Source: Kitasatospora sp. DSM 101779
GTDB taxonomy: Bacteria > Actinomycetota > Actinomycetes > Streptomycetales > Streptomycetaceae
Assembly: GCF_025655475.1 (NCBI RefSeq)
Contig: NZ_JAHTIK010000001.1
Location: 3,931,236 to 3,990,477 of the forward strand
Length of the DNA: 59,242 bases
Reading direction: 5' to 3'
In this document: positions 32,862 to 42,381 of the stretch, in pieces
Layout: each line of letters opens with the position of its first letter
How positions within the stretch are numbered: the stretch's first letter is position 1
Position numbers and translations under genes: made by a program
Notes under the pieces: generated by a model
The model's input: only the letters and a program-made list of their open reading frames with translations
Databases searched by the model: none
What the model was told of the DNA's origin: nothing

Positions 32862-33536
32862 TCAGGCCGCCGGCTCCAGGTGGACGGCCCGGACCCGGCG
32901 CAGCCAGGCCTCGGCCGGGGCCTCGTCGGGTGCCGCCGGCAGCACACCGGGCCGGTCGAAGCGGTCCTCCGCCGAGGCGAGCAGGCCTGCCGCCTCCCCG
33001 GGCCGCTCGGCGTAGCGCTCGCCGAGGGCGCGGACCCGCTCGGGGTCGGCGAGCCGGACGACGATCTCGCCCGTCTCGTGCAGGGCGAGGCCCTGCTCGA
33101 CCAGCCGGACGAGGTGCCGGGCGTGCTTGGCGGCCCGGGCCCGCGCGGTCGGGTCCGCGGTGTCCCTGGTCGTCAGCTTCCTGAACTGCTGGGTGGCGTA
33201 GCCGAGGTAGGAGCGGCGGACGGCGTGCGCGCTGAGGAAGGACCGGCGGATGCCGATCAGCTCCTCGCCCAGCGGGGTGCGCACCTCGTACAGGTCCTCG
33301 GGCAGCCAGGCGAGTTCGGAGGCGGTGGGGTTGCAGCTCAGCGCGAGCCGGCACCACTTCGCCGCCTCGTGCAGGGTGCGGTCGGGCGCGGTGGTGACGT
33401 GCGACTCGGCGGGCCGCTGCAGGCCGTGGAACTCGACGGTGGGTGCGGCGAACAGGCCGAGCCGGTCGATGTCCGAACCGGCGTGGGCCAGTCCGTAGGC
33501 GGTGGAGCCGACGATGCCGGCGAGCAGGACGTGCAC
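32862..33536 (-). CDS. predicted nucleotidyltransferase (YcgL/COG3541-like)
   Basis: A 224-aa minimal nucleotidyltransferase-like protein. The Pol-beta superfamily motif is VGSTAYGLAHAGSDIDRLGLF (GS...SDxDxxG), with a partner region of helices: EVRTPLGEELIGIRRSFLSAHAVRRSYLGYATQQFRKL. A GTG at 33536 starts it, 142 bp from the divergent gene at 33679. Proteins of this kind are uncharacterised; some are toxins or tRNA/RNA-modifying enzymes by analogy. Confidence 0.78.
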   Translation of the reverse strand: MHVLLAGIVGSTAYGLAHAGSDIDRLGLFAAPTVEFHGLQRPAESHVTTAPDRTLHEAAKWCRLALSCNPTASELAWLPEDLYEVRTPLGEELIGIRRSFLSAHAVRRSYLGYATQQFRKLTTRDTADPTARARAAKHARHLVRLVEQGLALHETGEIVVRLADPERVRALGERYAERPGEAAGLLASAEDRFDRPGVLPAAPDEAPAEAWLRRVRAVHLEPAA

Positions 33537-33678
33537 GGGCGTCTCCGTCCGTCGGGGAGCCGGCAGAACCGGTGGGGGGCTGGAACGGGCAGTCTGCCGT
33601 GCGGCCGCCGCCGGGCGCGACCGAATTGTCGGTAGGTCGCTCCGTCCGCCCGTGCTCCGGCACGCCGATACTGGGCCC

Positions 33679-34887
33679 ATGGCGAACGGGCTGAAGGACA
33701 GCGTGGTCCCGGCAGCGAAGCTCAGGGCCTGGTGGGCGCACCGGCAGTGGCTGGCGGGCAGCCCCGGGCGGGCGCACGAGGGCGCCTCCCCGGCCGAGGT
33801 GCTCGCCGCGGCCGGCTGGGCCCGTTCGGTCGGCGGTGCGGCCCCGTACCTGGGCCTGTTCGCCCGGGCCGGGCTGCGCCGGGAGGCGGTGGACGCGGCG
33901 GTGGCCGACCTGGAGGTGCACGAGCTGCCGTCCGCCCGCGGCTGCACCTACGTCCTGCCGGCGTCGGACTACGCGCTGGGCCTGGCCGCCGGGGCTGGCG
34001 TTCCGGAGAGCGAGATCGCGTCGGCGGTGAAGCACCTGGGCGTCACCCGGGACGAGATCGAGAAGCTGTGCCTGACGATCGGCCATCTCCTCTCCCCGGA
34101 GGCGCCGTTGGAGCCGGCGGCGATCCGCGAGGTGGCGGGCGGGGCCGTCCGCTCGCTCGGCGAGACGGGCCGCAAGCGCGGGGTGTCGACCACGCTGCCG
34201 CTGGCGCTCGGGCTGCTGCAGGCCCGCGGCCAGGCCCGCCGGGTGCCGGTCAACGGCCGCCTGGACCAACAGCGTTACGGCTACGTCCGGTGGGACCAGC
34301 CGGTGCGGGGCTCGGCCGCGGAACTCGCCGAGCGGTACCTGGCGTGGGCGGCGCCGGCGGCCGTCCGGCACCTGCGCTGGTTCACCGGCTTCACGGCGGC
34401 GACCGCGAAGGCCGCTCTGGCCCCGCTCGACCTGGTGACCCTGCCCGGCACCGACCTGCTGCTGCCCACCGCCCTGGCGGAGGAGTTCGAGGCCTTCGAG
34501 CCGCCCGCCGAGCCCTCGTACGCGCTGGTCGCCGGGATCGACGGCATCCACCTGCTGCACCGCGACCTCCCCCGGTTGCTGGACCCGGCCGACGCCGAGC
34601 GGACGCTGCCGGGCGGGCGGGCCGGGCGCAGCTTCGGCACCGAGGCCGACCCGCAGACCCACGTCGTGGTGGACCGCGGCCGGATCGTCGGGCTCTGGGA
34701 GTACGACCCCGGGGAGCGCGAGATCGTGCACCAGCTGTACGTGCCGATGGAACCGGCGCTGCAGGAGGCGATCGACCGCACGGAGGAGTTCGTCCGCGAG
34801 GACCTCGGGGACGCCCGCGGGTTCAGCCTGGACTCGCCGAAGAGCCGCGCCCCCAGGATCGCAGCCCTCCGCGCGGCGGCCGGCTGA
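33679..34887 (+). CDS. winged-helix protein of the AlkX/YcaQ (HTH_42) type
   Basis: A 402-aa protein. It starts MANGLKDSVVPAAKLRAWWAHRQWLAG and contains a repeated winged-helix-type core; VKHLGVTRDEIEKLCLTIGHLLSPE and RKRGVSTTLPLALGLLQARGQARRVPVNGRLDQQRYGYVRWD are characteristic of the HTH_42 family, which includes DNA glycosylases that unhook crosslinks (YcaQ/AlkZ). A QxR or QxD-type catalytic segment could be DQQRYGY. Whether this member is a glycosylase or a regulator cannot be decided. Divergent from the nucleotidyltransferase. Confidence 0.7.
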   Translation: MANGLKDSVVPAAKLRAWWAHRQWLAGSPGRAHEGASPAEVLAAAGWARSVGGAAPYLGLFARAGLRREAVDAAVADLEVHELPSARGCTYVLPASDYALGLAAGAGVPESEIASAVKHLGVTRDEIEKLCLTIGHLLSPEAPLEPAAIREVAGGAVRSLGETGRKRGVSTTLPLALGLLQARGQARRVPVNGRLDQQRYGYVRWDQPVRGSAAELAERYLAWAAPAAVRHLRWFTGFTAATAKAALAPLDLVTLPGTDLLLPTALAEEFEAFEPPAEPSYALVAGIDGIHLLHRDLPRLLDPADAERTLPGGRAGRSFGTEADPQTHVVVDRGRIVGLWEYDPGEREIVHQLYVPMEPALQEAIDRTEEFVREDLGDARGFSLDSPKSRAPRIAALRAAAG

Positions 34888-34996
34888 CCCGGGGCGACGC
34901 CCCGGAACGTCTCTTCGAAGGCACCCGGGTGCGCAGACAGGGGCGCGGGGGTACCTCCCGCTGGGATCGCATCCGTAGGCCTCGGAAGACACGCAC

Positions 34997-35584
34997 CTAC
35001 AGCGCGGTCGGGATGTACTCGAAGGAGGCCACGCCCGGCACGCCGCGGGCGAGGCCGGCGGCCAGCACGGGCGGCACGGCGGCGTGGACGCCGGGCTCCA
35101 GCGGGACGTCCGGGTAGGCGAGCCGCTCCTCGGCCGGGGTGGCGGCGAACTGCGCGTCCAGGCCCGGCCGGTTGCCGCGCGGGTCGATCCGGACCCACTC
35201 CGGCTGCCCGGGCAGCCGGTAGGCGGCGAGGCCGTGCAGCACCTCGAGCCGCTGGTAGCACAGGCCGGCCGGGATGCCCTCGGCGCGCAGCAGGGCCACC
35301 AGCAGGTGGGCCTTGCCGTGGCAGACGGCGTCGCCCGCGGCGAGCACGTCGGAGGCGCGGACGGCGGCGCTCCACCGGTCCACGTCGTAGGAGTGCGCCA
35401 CCTCGTCGCGGACGTACAGGTACAGGGCGCGGGCCGTCTCCTCCTCGCTCGCCCCGCGCAGGCCGGCGGCGAGCCCGCGGATCGCGGGGTGGTGGTGGTC
35501 GATCGTCGCGTCGGCGGCCAGGTGGGCCGGGTCGTCGGCGGCGGCGAGGTCGGCGGGCTCTGCGTCGGCGGGCTGCGCGGTCAT
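34997..35584 (-). CDS. transglutaminase-like domain protein
   Basis: A 195-aa cysteine-protease-fold protein. Catalytic triad: C in GDAVCHGKAHLLVALLRAEGI, H in LEVLHGLAAYRL, D in WVRIDPRGNRPG. The family comprises peptidases and amidases. No signal peptide. The ATG at 35584 is 82 bp from the divergent SDR gene at 35667. The substrate is unknown. Confidence 0.83.
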   Translation of the reverse strand: MTAQPADAEPADLAAADDPAHLAADATIDHHHPAIRGLAAGLRGASEEETARALYLYVRDEVAHSYDVDRWSAAVRASDVLAAGDAVCHGKAHLLVALLRAEGIPAGLCYQRLEVLHGLAAYRLPGQPEWVRIDPRGNRPGLDAQFAATPAEERLAYPDVPLEPGVHAAVPPVLAAGLARGVPGVASFEYIPTAL

Positions 35585-35666
35585 GCGGCCATCGTGCCGG
35601 GCCGGTCGGCGGGCGGACCGGGAATTCCACACTTCGGACACGGCGGGTTCGGCTACGGTCGGGCCC

Positions 35667-36416
35667 ATGAGCGACGACGTCCTTGTGGTCACCGGCGGCG
35701 GACGCGGGATCGGTGCCGCCACCGCCCGGCTGGCCGCGGCCCGCGGCCAGCGGGTCTGCATCAACTACCTCGACGACAGCGTCTCGGCGCAGGCCGTGGT
35801 GGACGGCATCCGGGCCGCCGGCGGCACCGCGATCGCCGTCCGGGCGGACGTCAGCCGGGCCGAGGGGGCGAGGCGGCTGTTCGAGACGGTCGACGAGCGC
35901 CTCGGCACGCTGACCGGGCTGGTGAACAACGCCGGCACGCTGGAGAAGCAGTGCCGCCTCGACGAGCTGGACGAGGACCGGCTGACCCGGATCTGGGCGG
36001 CCAACATCACCGGTCCGTTCCTGTGCGCGGGCGAGGCCGTCCGCCGGATGTCCACCCGCTACGGCGGCCGCGGCGGGGCGATCGTCAACGTGTCCTCGGC
36101 CGCGTCCCGCCTCGGCTCGCCCAACGAGTACGTGGACTACGCCGCTTCCAAGGGCGCGCTGGACTCGATGACCCGCGGCCTGGCCCTGGAGGTCGCCGGC
36201 GAGGGCATCCGGGTCAACGCGGTGCGCCCGGGCCTGATCCACACCGGCATCCACGCGCTCGGCGGCGAGCCCGGCCGGGTCGACCGGGTCGCGCCGGGAC
36301 TGCCGCTGGGCCGCGGCGGGCAGCCGGAGGAGGTCGCCGAGAGCATCCTCTTCCTGCTCTCGCCCGCCTCCTCCTACACCACCGGGGCCTTCCTGGACGT
36401 CGCCGGCGGGCGGTGA
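35667..36416 (+). CDS. short-chain dehydrogenase/reductase (classical SDR)
   Basis: A 249-aa oxidoreductase. Cofactor motif VVTGGGRGIGAATA (TGxxxGIG), NNAG at LVNNAGTLEKQ, catalytic S in IVNVSSAASRLGS and YxxxK in YVDYAASKGAL. PGLIHTGIHA follows as the substrate loop. NADP(H) preference is suggested by the lack of an acidic residue after the first strand. Divergent from the transglutaminase gene. Confidence 0.92.
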   Translation: MSDDVLVVTGGGRGIGAATARLAAARGQRVCINYLDDSVSAQAVVDGIRAAGGTAIAVRADVSRAEGARRLFETVDERLGTLTGLVNNAGTLEKQCRLDELDEDRLTRIWAANITGPFLCAGEAVRRMSTRYGGRGGAIVNVSSAASRLGSPNEYVDYAASKGALDSMTRGLALEVAGEGIRVNAVRPGLIHTGIHALGGEPGRVDRVAPGLPLGRGGQPEEVAESILFLLSPASSYTTGAFLDVAGGR

Positions 36417-36483
36417 GCGGCGCGGCGGCACGGGTTTCGCGATCCGGCCCGGTCGGCGGGCCGGGCGGCCTACCGTTGGCCTC

Positions 36484-37287
36484 ATGACCGAGAGCGAGTT
36501 CGACGACGCCGTCGACACCGACGCCGCTGCAACCGCCACGACCGCCACCGCCGTGACGACCGGGGCGGCCGCCGACATCCCAGCCCGCCTCGACCACCAG
36601 CGTTCCCGGCCGCACCGGGCCGTCCCGGACGTGCCGAACTTCCGGGACGCCGGGGTGGGCACCGTCCGCCCCGGGGTGCTGTTCCGGTCCGGCACCCTCG
36701 CCCTGCTCACCCCGCAGGGCGCCCGGGCACTGGAGGCGCTCGGGATCCGGGTCGTCGTCGACCTGCGGACCGCGAGCGAGCGCAGCCGCTGGCCCGACGA
36801 GCGGCACGGCCTGGACTACCTGGACCACCACCTGCCGCTGCTGCCGGACCGGTCGGAGACCGGCATCGAGTGGCCGTCCGGCTCGCTCGCGGTCTACCTG
36901 TTCATGGCCGAGACCGGCGGGGCCGCGATCGCCGGCACCGTCCGCCGACTGGCCGCACCGGACGGGCTGCCCGCGGTCGTCCACTGCGCCGTCGGCAAGG
37001 ACCGCACAGGCCTGGCCGTCGCCGTGCTGCACCACCTCGCCGGGCTGTCCGAGGAGGAGATCGTCGAGGACTTCCTGCGCTCGAACGTACACCTCGGCCT
37101 GGACAAGGGCCCCGTGCCCTACCTGGACGAGAACGGCGAGGAGCAGCTCTCGCACCCGGTGGAGGCGGACAACCTGCTCGCCGCGCTCGCCCGGATGCGC
37201 GAACTGCACGGCTCGATCGAGGGCTACCTGCTCGCCCACGGTGTCACCGAGGAGGAACTGGTGCTGCTGCGGGGCAAGTTGGGCTGA
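36484..37287 (+). CDS. tyrosine-protein phosphatase (DSP/PTP-like, MptpB type)
   Basis: A 267-aa phosphatase. N-terminal motif NFRDAGVGTVRPGVLFRSGTLALL is the DSPs-of-bacteria pattern (NFRD...R..L.RS). The signature is VVHCAVGKDRTGLAVAVL, with the nucleophile C168 in HCxxGKDRTG. The aspartate in the WPD-like loop may be in DLRTASERSRWPDERHG. The first 35 residues are low-complexity T/A-rich. Secreted family members act in infection; here it is probably cytosolic. Confidence 0.88.
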   Translation: MTESEFDDAVDTDAAATATTATAVTTGAAADIPARLDHQRSRPHRAVPDVPNFRDAGVGTVRPGVLFRSGTLALLTPQGARALEALGIRVVVDLRTASERSRWPDERHGLDYLDHHLPLLPDRSETGIEWPSGSLAVYLFMAETGGAAIAGTVRRLAAPDGLPAVVHCAVGKDRTGLAVAVLHHLAGLSEEEIVEDFLRSNVHLGLDKGPVPYLDENGEEQLSHPVEADNLLAALARMRELHGSIEGYLLAHGVTEEELVLLRGKLG

Positions 37288-37318
37288 TCATCCGGGTCCT
37301 GCCCGGAGCTGCACCGGC

Positions 37319-38452
37319 TCAGTCGAGACCCGGCCGCTGCAACTCCTCCCAGACGAAGGCCGCGGCCATCAGGGCGGCGATCGCCCCGAGTTGGGCGAGC
37401 GCCGACCGCCCGGTGCCGAGCGGGACGGTCGCCGCGACCAGGGCGGCCGCGACCAGCCGGGGCAGCAGCGGGTGCAGCCCGAAGGTGCGGCGGATCCCGG
37501 CGTTGGCGACCAGGAAGAGCGCCGGACCGGCGGCCAGCACGGCGGCCCGGGCGGCGGGCAGTGCCGCCGTCGGGTGTGCGACAGCCGACTCGGCGCCGGC
37601 CGCGAAGAGGATCACCGCGAGCAGCAGCGCGTAGTGGCCGAGGTTGTGGACGCGGATCGCCACCCGGTTGCGCCGGGCGTCGTCCAGCTCCGCCATCGCG
37701 GCGACCGTCCGCTCGTCGTCGTCATGGCCGAAGTAGGCCCACCAGAGGCCGACGCAGACCGCGAGCGCGCAGACCGCCGCGCTCACCGGCCCCGTCGTGA
37801 GCTCCTGGTGGCCCGCGGCGCCGACGCCCAGGGCGACCACCGACTCGCCGAAGGCCACGATCACCACCAGCCCGTGCCGCTCCACGAAGTGGTCCGCCCG
37901 CAGGTGGAACTGCGGCAGGTCGACCAGGTACGGGTTGGCGATCTGCAGCGCCAGCGAGGCCGTCCACAGGGCGAGTTGGGCGGAGCCCTGCAGGTAGCCG
38001 CCGACCACCACCAGGGCCGCGATGGCCAGGTTCAGCCCGCCCATCCGCAGTACCGGCCCGCGGGCCACCCCGGCCGAGGCGAACATCCCGGTGTGCACGG
38101 CGATCACCAGCAGGTAGGCCCAGCCGAACGCGGCCCCGCTGCCGTCGAACGCGTGCGGCACGGCGAGCGAGACCACCAGGAACCCCGTCATGCCCAGCAG
38201 CAGGAAGGCCCGGCGCGGGTGGGTGGACGGGGGCAGCGCATTGGTGAGCCAGATGAACGCGTCGTACATCCACCAGATCACCGCCAGCATCACCAGCACC
38301 CGCACCAGCCCGCCGGGGGTCAGGTGGTGCACCAGACTGGCGGTCAGCTGGGTGACGGTGAAGACGAAGACGAGGTCGAAGAAGAGCTCCAGCGGGCCGA
38401 CCCGCAGTTCGGCCTCGCCCTCGACGGCGGTGGTCCCGGTGGCAGTGGTCAC
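37319..38452 (-). CDS. low temperature requirement protein A (LtrA) family
   Basis: A 377-aa polytopic membrane protein with about nine to eleven helices. It begins with ELRVGPLELFFDLVFVFTVTQLTASLVHH, the LtrA family's signature (ELFFDLVFV). Other landmarks are WWMYDAFIWLTNAL and HFVERHGLVVIVAFGESVVALG (ERxGLxxIIxxGEx). Its biochemical role is unknown; the name comes from a Listeria cold-growth mutant. Ends 32 bp from the phosphatase gene (convergent). Confidence 0.9.
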   Translation of the reverse strand: MTTATGTTAVEGEAELRVGPLELFFDLVFVFTVTQLTASLVHHLTPGGLVRVLVMLAVIWWMYDAFIWLTNALPPSTHPRRAFLLLGMTGFLVVSLAVPHAFDGSGAAFGWAYLLVIAVHTGMFASAGVARGPVLRMGGLNLAIAALVVVGGYLQGSAQLALWTASLALQIANPYLVDLPQFHLRADHFVERHGLVVIVAFGESVVALGVGAAGHQELTTGPVSAAVCALAVCVGLWWAYFGHDDDERTVAAMAELDDARRNRVAIRVHNLGHYALLLAVILFAAGAESAVAHPTAALPAARAAVLAAGPALFLVANAGIRRTFGLHPLLPRLVAAALVAATVPLGTGRSALAQLGAIAALMAAAFVWEELQRPGLD

Positions 38453-38597
38453 GGGCGCGAGTATGGATCAACTCGGCGGCCCGCGGGCGGGATTTCGGCG
38501 GCCGGAACCGGCCCGCCGGGCCGGGCGCCCCCGCCCGGGGACGCCCGGCCCGGCGGGTTATGGTCGAAGGACGGACCCAGGAGCGAGGAGTACGGCA

Positions 38598-38900
38598 ATG
38601 GCGGGTGTCCCGAGCACGGCGGTGGCGGCGGCCGGTCTGATCGGCGGGTACGGCACCGCGCGGTGGAGCGGGCGCCGGGAGCTCGGCGGGGCGGTGCTCG
38701 CCGCAGCCGGGGCCACCGCGGCGGTCCAGTGGCACCGCCAGGCCGGCCCGGCCACCGCCGCGGCGCTGACCGCGCTGTACCTGGCGGCGTTCGGCGGCTC
38801 GCACCCGCTGGCGAAGAAGATCGGCGCGTGGCCCTCCGTCCTCGCCGTGACCGGAGTGGTCGCCGCCGCCTCGGCGCTGGCCACCCGCCGCGGCGACTGA
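38598..38900 (+). CDS. small hydrophobic membrane protein, 100 aa
   Basis: Begins MAGVPSTAVAAAGLIGGYG, rich in Ala, Gly and Val, with two or three membrane helices (ATAAALTALYLAAFGGSH, SVLAVTGVVAAASALA). ATG behind GAGGAG with 8-nt spacing. I recognise no family. It is 146 bp after the divergent LtrA-family gene. Confidence 0.55.
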   Translation: MAGVPSTAVAAAGLIGGYGTARWSGRRELGGAVLAAAGATAAVQWHRQAGPATAAALTALYLAAFGGSHPLAKKIGAWPSVLAVTGVVAAASALATRRGD

Positions 38901-39011
38901 CCCCACCGGCCTCGGGCGGCTGCCGGTCCGCGCCTTCCAAGACCCCGGCGCCCCCACCCGACCCGGACGTGACCGGCCCCGCCGCTCAGAGCGCTCAAAC
39001 GACTCAGACGC

Positions 39012-39830
39012 TCAGACCGCTCGGACCGCCGGGAAGCGCGCCTCGAAGGCCGCCCGGTTCGCCGACACCGGCGAGCGGTCCCAGACCGCGAAGACCACCC
39101 GGTCGAAGGCGGCACCGTGGGTCGCCAGAGCGGCGGCGAAGGCGTCCGCCACCACCGCCGGGTCGTTGCGGAACACCCCGCAGCCCCAGGCCCCCAGCAC
39201 CAGCTCGCGGACGCCGTGCCGGGCCGCCGCGGAGAGCACCCGGACGGCCCGCTCGGCGAGCACGCCGGCCACGTCCACCGGACGGCCGCCGGAGCGCAGT
39301 GCCAACTGGCCCGCGTTGGGCGCGGGCGAGGTCAGGAAGGACAGCGCGTAGGGCTCCGCGAGGAGCCCGCCCGGCCCGCGGATCACCGGAACGCGGGGCG
39401 ACCAGATCACCCGGTGGCTGTACCGCAGGTCGGCGGAGGCCCGGTGCGCCTCGTAGTAGTCCGGGGCCTCCAGCAGGCACCGGTAGAGCAGCGCGCTGCG
39501 GCAGAGGTCCTCCTCCTGGGCCTTGGCGCCGCGCAGGTAGCCGCCGCCCGGGTTGCGTGCCGAGGCGAAGTTCAGCACCGCGACGTGCTCGCCGCCCGCC
39601 GCCACCAGCCGCGCGCCGGCCTCGACACTGCCCTCGGCCGTGACCTCGACCTCTCCCGTGTACGGCCCGGCCCCGGGGCCGGGCGGCTCGTCCGGCCCGT
39701 ACGAGACCGTCCCCGCCCTCGCCGCGGCCAGGACCGGCCCGATCTCCACCACCGCACCGCCCCGCGTCCGGTAGTTCCCCCGCTCGGCGATCTCCTCGTT
39801 CTCGACCGCCACCTGGTGCATTCGACTCAT
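39012..39830 (-). CDS. bacterial-type poly(ADP-ribose) glycohydrolase (TIGR02452 family)
   Basis: A 272-aa macrodomain-type hydrolase. The signature NPGGGYLRGAKAQEEDLCR matches the PARG catalytic loop GGGx(6-8)QEE, with the second Glu as catalytic acid. VLGAWGCGVFRNDP is the second conserved loop. Other family landmarks: VAVLNFASARNPGG and SPRVPVIRG. It would remove ADP-ribose chains from proteins or DNA, which links to NAD signalling and DNA damage. ATG at 39830 with a second Met near it (MSRMHQVAVEN). Confidence 0.9.
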   Translation of the reverse strand: MSRMHQVAVENEEIAERGNYRTRGGAVVEIGPVLAAARAGTVSYGPDEPPGPGAGPYTGEVEVTAEGSVEAGARLVAAGGEHVAVLNFASARNPGGGYLRGAKAQEEDLCRSALLYRCLLEAPDYYEAHRASADLRYSHRVIWSPRVPVIRGPGGLLAEPYALSFLTSPAPNAGQLALRSGGRPVDVAGVLAERAVRVLSAAARHGVRELVLGAWGCGVFRNDPAVVADAFAAALATHGAAFDRVVFAVWDRSPVSANRAAFEARFPAVRAV

Positions 39831-39973
39831 GGCGGTGACGCTACGCGCCACCCCCGGCCGTCCGCCACCGATTATTCTCATTCCGAGAACAACACCGGGC
39901 CGGATCCGCCTGGGAACGCGGACGGGCCCGCCCCACCGAAGTGGAGCGGGCCCGTACCGAGGACGTCGGGGCG

Positions 39974-42181
39974 TCAGTTCTTCCAGCGCGGCTTGCGGTC
40001 GTCGCGGTTGAAGCCGCCGCGCTCGCCACGGTCACGGTCGCCGAACGAACGGCCACCGCGGTCGTCACGGCCGAAGCCCTGCGGACGGCCGCCGGAGCGG
40101 TGGTCGTCGCGGCGGGCGAACGGACGGCTGCTGCCGCCGCGGTCACGGTCACCGAAGGACGGACGGTCACCGAAGGAGCGCGCCGGACGGTCGCCGAACG
40201 AACGGCCGCCGCGGTCGTCACGGTTGAAGCCACCGCGGTCGTCGCGGTTGAAGCCGCCGCGCTCGCCACGGTCACGGTCGCCGAACGAACGGCCACCGCG
40301 GTCGTCGCGGTTGAACGGACGGCCACCACGGTCGTCACGGTTGAAGCCGCCGCGCTCGCCACGGTCACGGTCGCCGAACGAACGGCCACCGCGGTCGTCG
40401 CGGTTGAACGAACGGCCACCACGGTCGTCACGGTTGAAGCCGCCGCGCTCGCCACGGTCACGGTCGCCGAACGAACGGCCACCGCGGTCGTCGCGGTTGA
40501 ACGAACGGCCACCACGGTCGTCACGGTCGCGGCTGAAGGAGGGGCGCTCGCGGTCGCGGTCCCGGGTGAACGCCGGACGCTCGCTGCGGGCCTCGCGGTA
40601 CGACGGCGCACGCTCGGCCTCGACCGGAGCGGCCGGGGCCTCGGCGGCGGGCGCCTCGACGACGGTCGTGCCCTCGGCGGTCTCGCCGTTCTCGGCCGCG
40701 GGCTCGTCCTCGATGCCCAGCGCGGCACGCTCGCGCGCCGCACGGGTGGCGAGGCGGTCCGCCTCCTCGCGCAGCTCGGTCGCACGGCGCTGCGCGCGCT
40801 CCAGCTGGCGGGTCATGTCGGCGACCTCGCGCTCGGCGGCACCGGCGATGCCGGCGGCCGACTCGGCCTGCACCTCGACGAGCGAGCGGGCGCCGGTGAT
40901 CTTGGCGACCTCGGCGTCGAAGGCGTGGTCGAGGATGTGGCGCGAGGCCTCGACACCGGCGTCCTCCATCAGGCGGAAGACGGTGCGGCGCTGGTGCGGC
41001 AGCACCAGGGTGACGACGGTGCCGGAGCGGCCGGCACGGGCGGTGCGGCCCGAGCGGTGCAGGTAGTCCTTGTGGTCGCCGGCCGGGTCGACGTTGAGCA
41101 CCAGGTCGATGCCGTCGACGTGGATGCCGCGGGCGGCGACGTCGGTGGCGACGACCACGTTGACGTAGCCGTCCTTGAAGTCGCCGAGCACGCGGGTCCG
41201 GGCGCCCTGGGTCATGCCGCCGTGCAGCGCGTCCGCCTTCACGCCGGCCTCGACCAGCTGCTCGGCGACGCGGTCGGCACCCATCTGGGTGCGGACGAAG
41301 ATGATGGTGCGGCCCTTGCGGGCGGCGATCGCGTTGGTGATCGGCGCCTTGTCCTTGGGCTTCACCACGAGGATGTGGTGGGTCATGGTGGTGACCGCGC
41401 CGGCGGACGGGTCGACCTCGTGGGTGACCGGGTTGTTCAGGTAGCGCTTGACCAGGGTGTCGATCTCGTTCTCCAGGGTGGCGGAGAACAGCAGGCGCTG
41501 GCCGCCGGCCGGCACCAGGTCGAGGATCTCGGTGACCTCGGGCAGAAAGCCCATGTCGGCCATCTGGTCGGCCTCGTCGAGGACGGCGACCTGCACGTCG
41601 TCCATCACGGCCGAACCGCGGTTGATCAGGTCGCGCAGGCGGCCCGGGGTGGCGACGAGGACGTCGACGCCGCGCTCCAGGGCGTAGATCTGGTTGGACA
41701 TCGAGGTGCCGCCGCAGACCACCTTGAGGCGCAGGCCGAGCACCGAGCCGAACGGCTCCAGGGCGTCGGCGACCTGCATGGCCAGCTCGCGGGTCGGCAC
41801 CAGGATCAGGCCGCGCGGGTGCTTGGCGCGGGTGCGCTCGCCGTCGGCGAGGCGGGTCAGCAGCGGCAGGCCGAAGCTCAGGGTCTTGCCGGAGCCGGTG
41901 CGGCCGCGGCCGAGCACGTCCTTGCCGGCCAGCGCGTCCGGGATGGTGGCGGCCTGGATCGGGAACGGCGTGGTGACACCGCGCTTGGCGAGGGCGCGGA
42001 CGACGTCGTCCGGCAGGCCCAGGTCGCCGAAGGTCACGGTGGGCTCGGAGTCCACGGCGTCGGTGTCGGTGTCCGCCTCGGCGGGCTCGAGGGCGTCGAG
42101 CAGCTCGGCGGTGTCGGTGGTGTCGGCGGCGTCGAGACCGTTCGCGGGCATGGCGAAGCGGGCGTCGTCAACGAGAGACAT
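39974..42181 (-). CDS. DEAD-box RNA helicase with long RG-repeat C-terminus
   Basis: A 735-aa helicase. Q motif TPFPIQAATIPDAL, motif I GRTGSGKT, motif Ia PTRELA, motif Ib ATPGRLRD, motif II LDEADQM, motif III SATLE, motif V ATDVAARGIHV, motif VI HRSGRTARAG: complete and in order. A coiled-coil-like helix (about residues 465-520) follows, and then about 180 residues of repeated DRGGRSFxRD and DRDRGERGGFNRD units, an RNA-binding, disordered, RG-type tail. The gene is preceded by a long leader (about 100-180 bp on the minus strand), typical of cold-induced helicases. Confidence 0.93.
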   Translation of the reverse strand: MSLVDDARFAMPANGLDAADTTDTAELLDALEPAEADTDTDAVDSEPTVTFGDLGLPDDVVRALAKRGVTTPFPIQAATIPDALAGKDVLGRGRTGSGKTLSFGLPLLTRLADGERTRAKHPRGLILVPTRELAMQVADALEPFGSVLGLRLKVVCGGTSMSNQIYALERGVDVLVATPGRLRDLINRGSAVMDDVQVAVLDEADQMADMGFLPEVTEILDLVPAGGQRLLFSATLENEIDTLVKRYLNNPVTHEVDPSAGAVTTMTHHILVVKPKDKAPITNAIAARKGRTIIFVRTQMGADRVAEQLVEAGVKADALHGGMTQGARTRVLGDFKDGYVNVVVATDVAARGIHVDGIDLVLNVDPAGDHKDYLHRSGRTARAGRSGTVVTLVLPHQRRTVFRLMEDAGVEASRHILDHAFDAEVAKITGARSLVEVQAESAAGIAGAAEREVADMTRQLERAQRRATELREEADRLATRAARERAALGIEDEPAAENGETAEGTTVVEAPAAEAPAAPVEAERAPSYREARSERPAFTRDRDRERPSFSRDRDDRGGRSFNRDDRGGRSFGDRDRGERGGFNRDDRGGRSFNRDDRGGRSFGDRDRGERGGFNRDDRGGRPFNRDDRGGRSFGDRDRGERGGFNRDDRGGFNRDDRGGRSFGDRPARSFGDRPSFGDRDRGGSSRPFARRDDHRSGGRPQGFGRDDRGGRSFGDRDRGERGGFNRDDRKPRWKN
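40000..40530. repeat. in-frame tandem repeats encoding the helicase RG-tail
   Basis: Repeats of about 57 bp and subrepeats of 21-33 bp containing CGGTCGTC(G/A)CGGTTGAA and CTCGCCACGGTCACGGTCGCC occur at least four times. Because the units are multiples of three and have no stop in other frames, opposite-strand frames are open too. Confidence 0.9.
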
Positions 42182-42381
42182 GCAAAACCTTCCGGAAGTG
42201 GCACGCGCCAAAGTCCGGGGTTCTGTTTCACAACCGCCTCTATGCGGTCAGCCACGGATCGCCGGAACGCGCCAAGGGCGCCGTTTCAAGAGGAATGGGG
42301 GCGCCAGTCAAATGGATCAAACGAACGATCTACCACCATAGACGAGCCTGGGGATCAGAGGCAAACGTGCTGGCCAGCCCG
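42182..42381 (-). promoter_or_regulatory. long 5' leader and promoter region of the helicase gene
   Basis: About 200 bp without coding potential, lower in GC than the surroundings (TTGAAACGG, GAAACAGAACC on the minus strand). The likely SD is GGAAGG just before the ATG. A possible cold-responsive leader, by analogy with csdA/deaD; no distinct structure is evident. Confidence 0.45.

Noticed and set aside
40000..40530. CRISPR-like array
   Set aside because: Repeats are in-frame coding units of the helicase tail without unique spacers.
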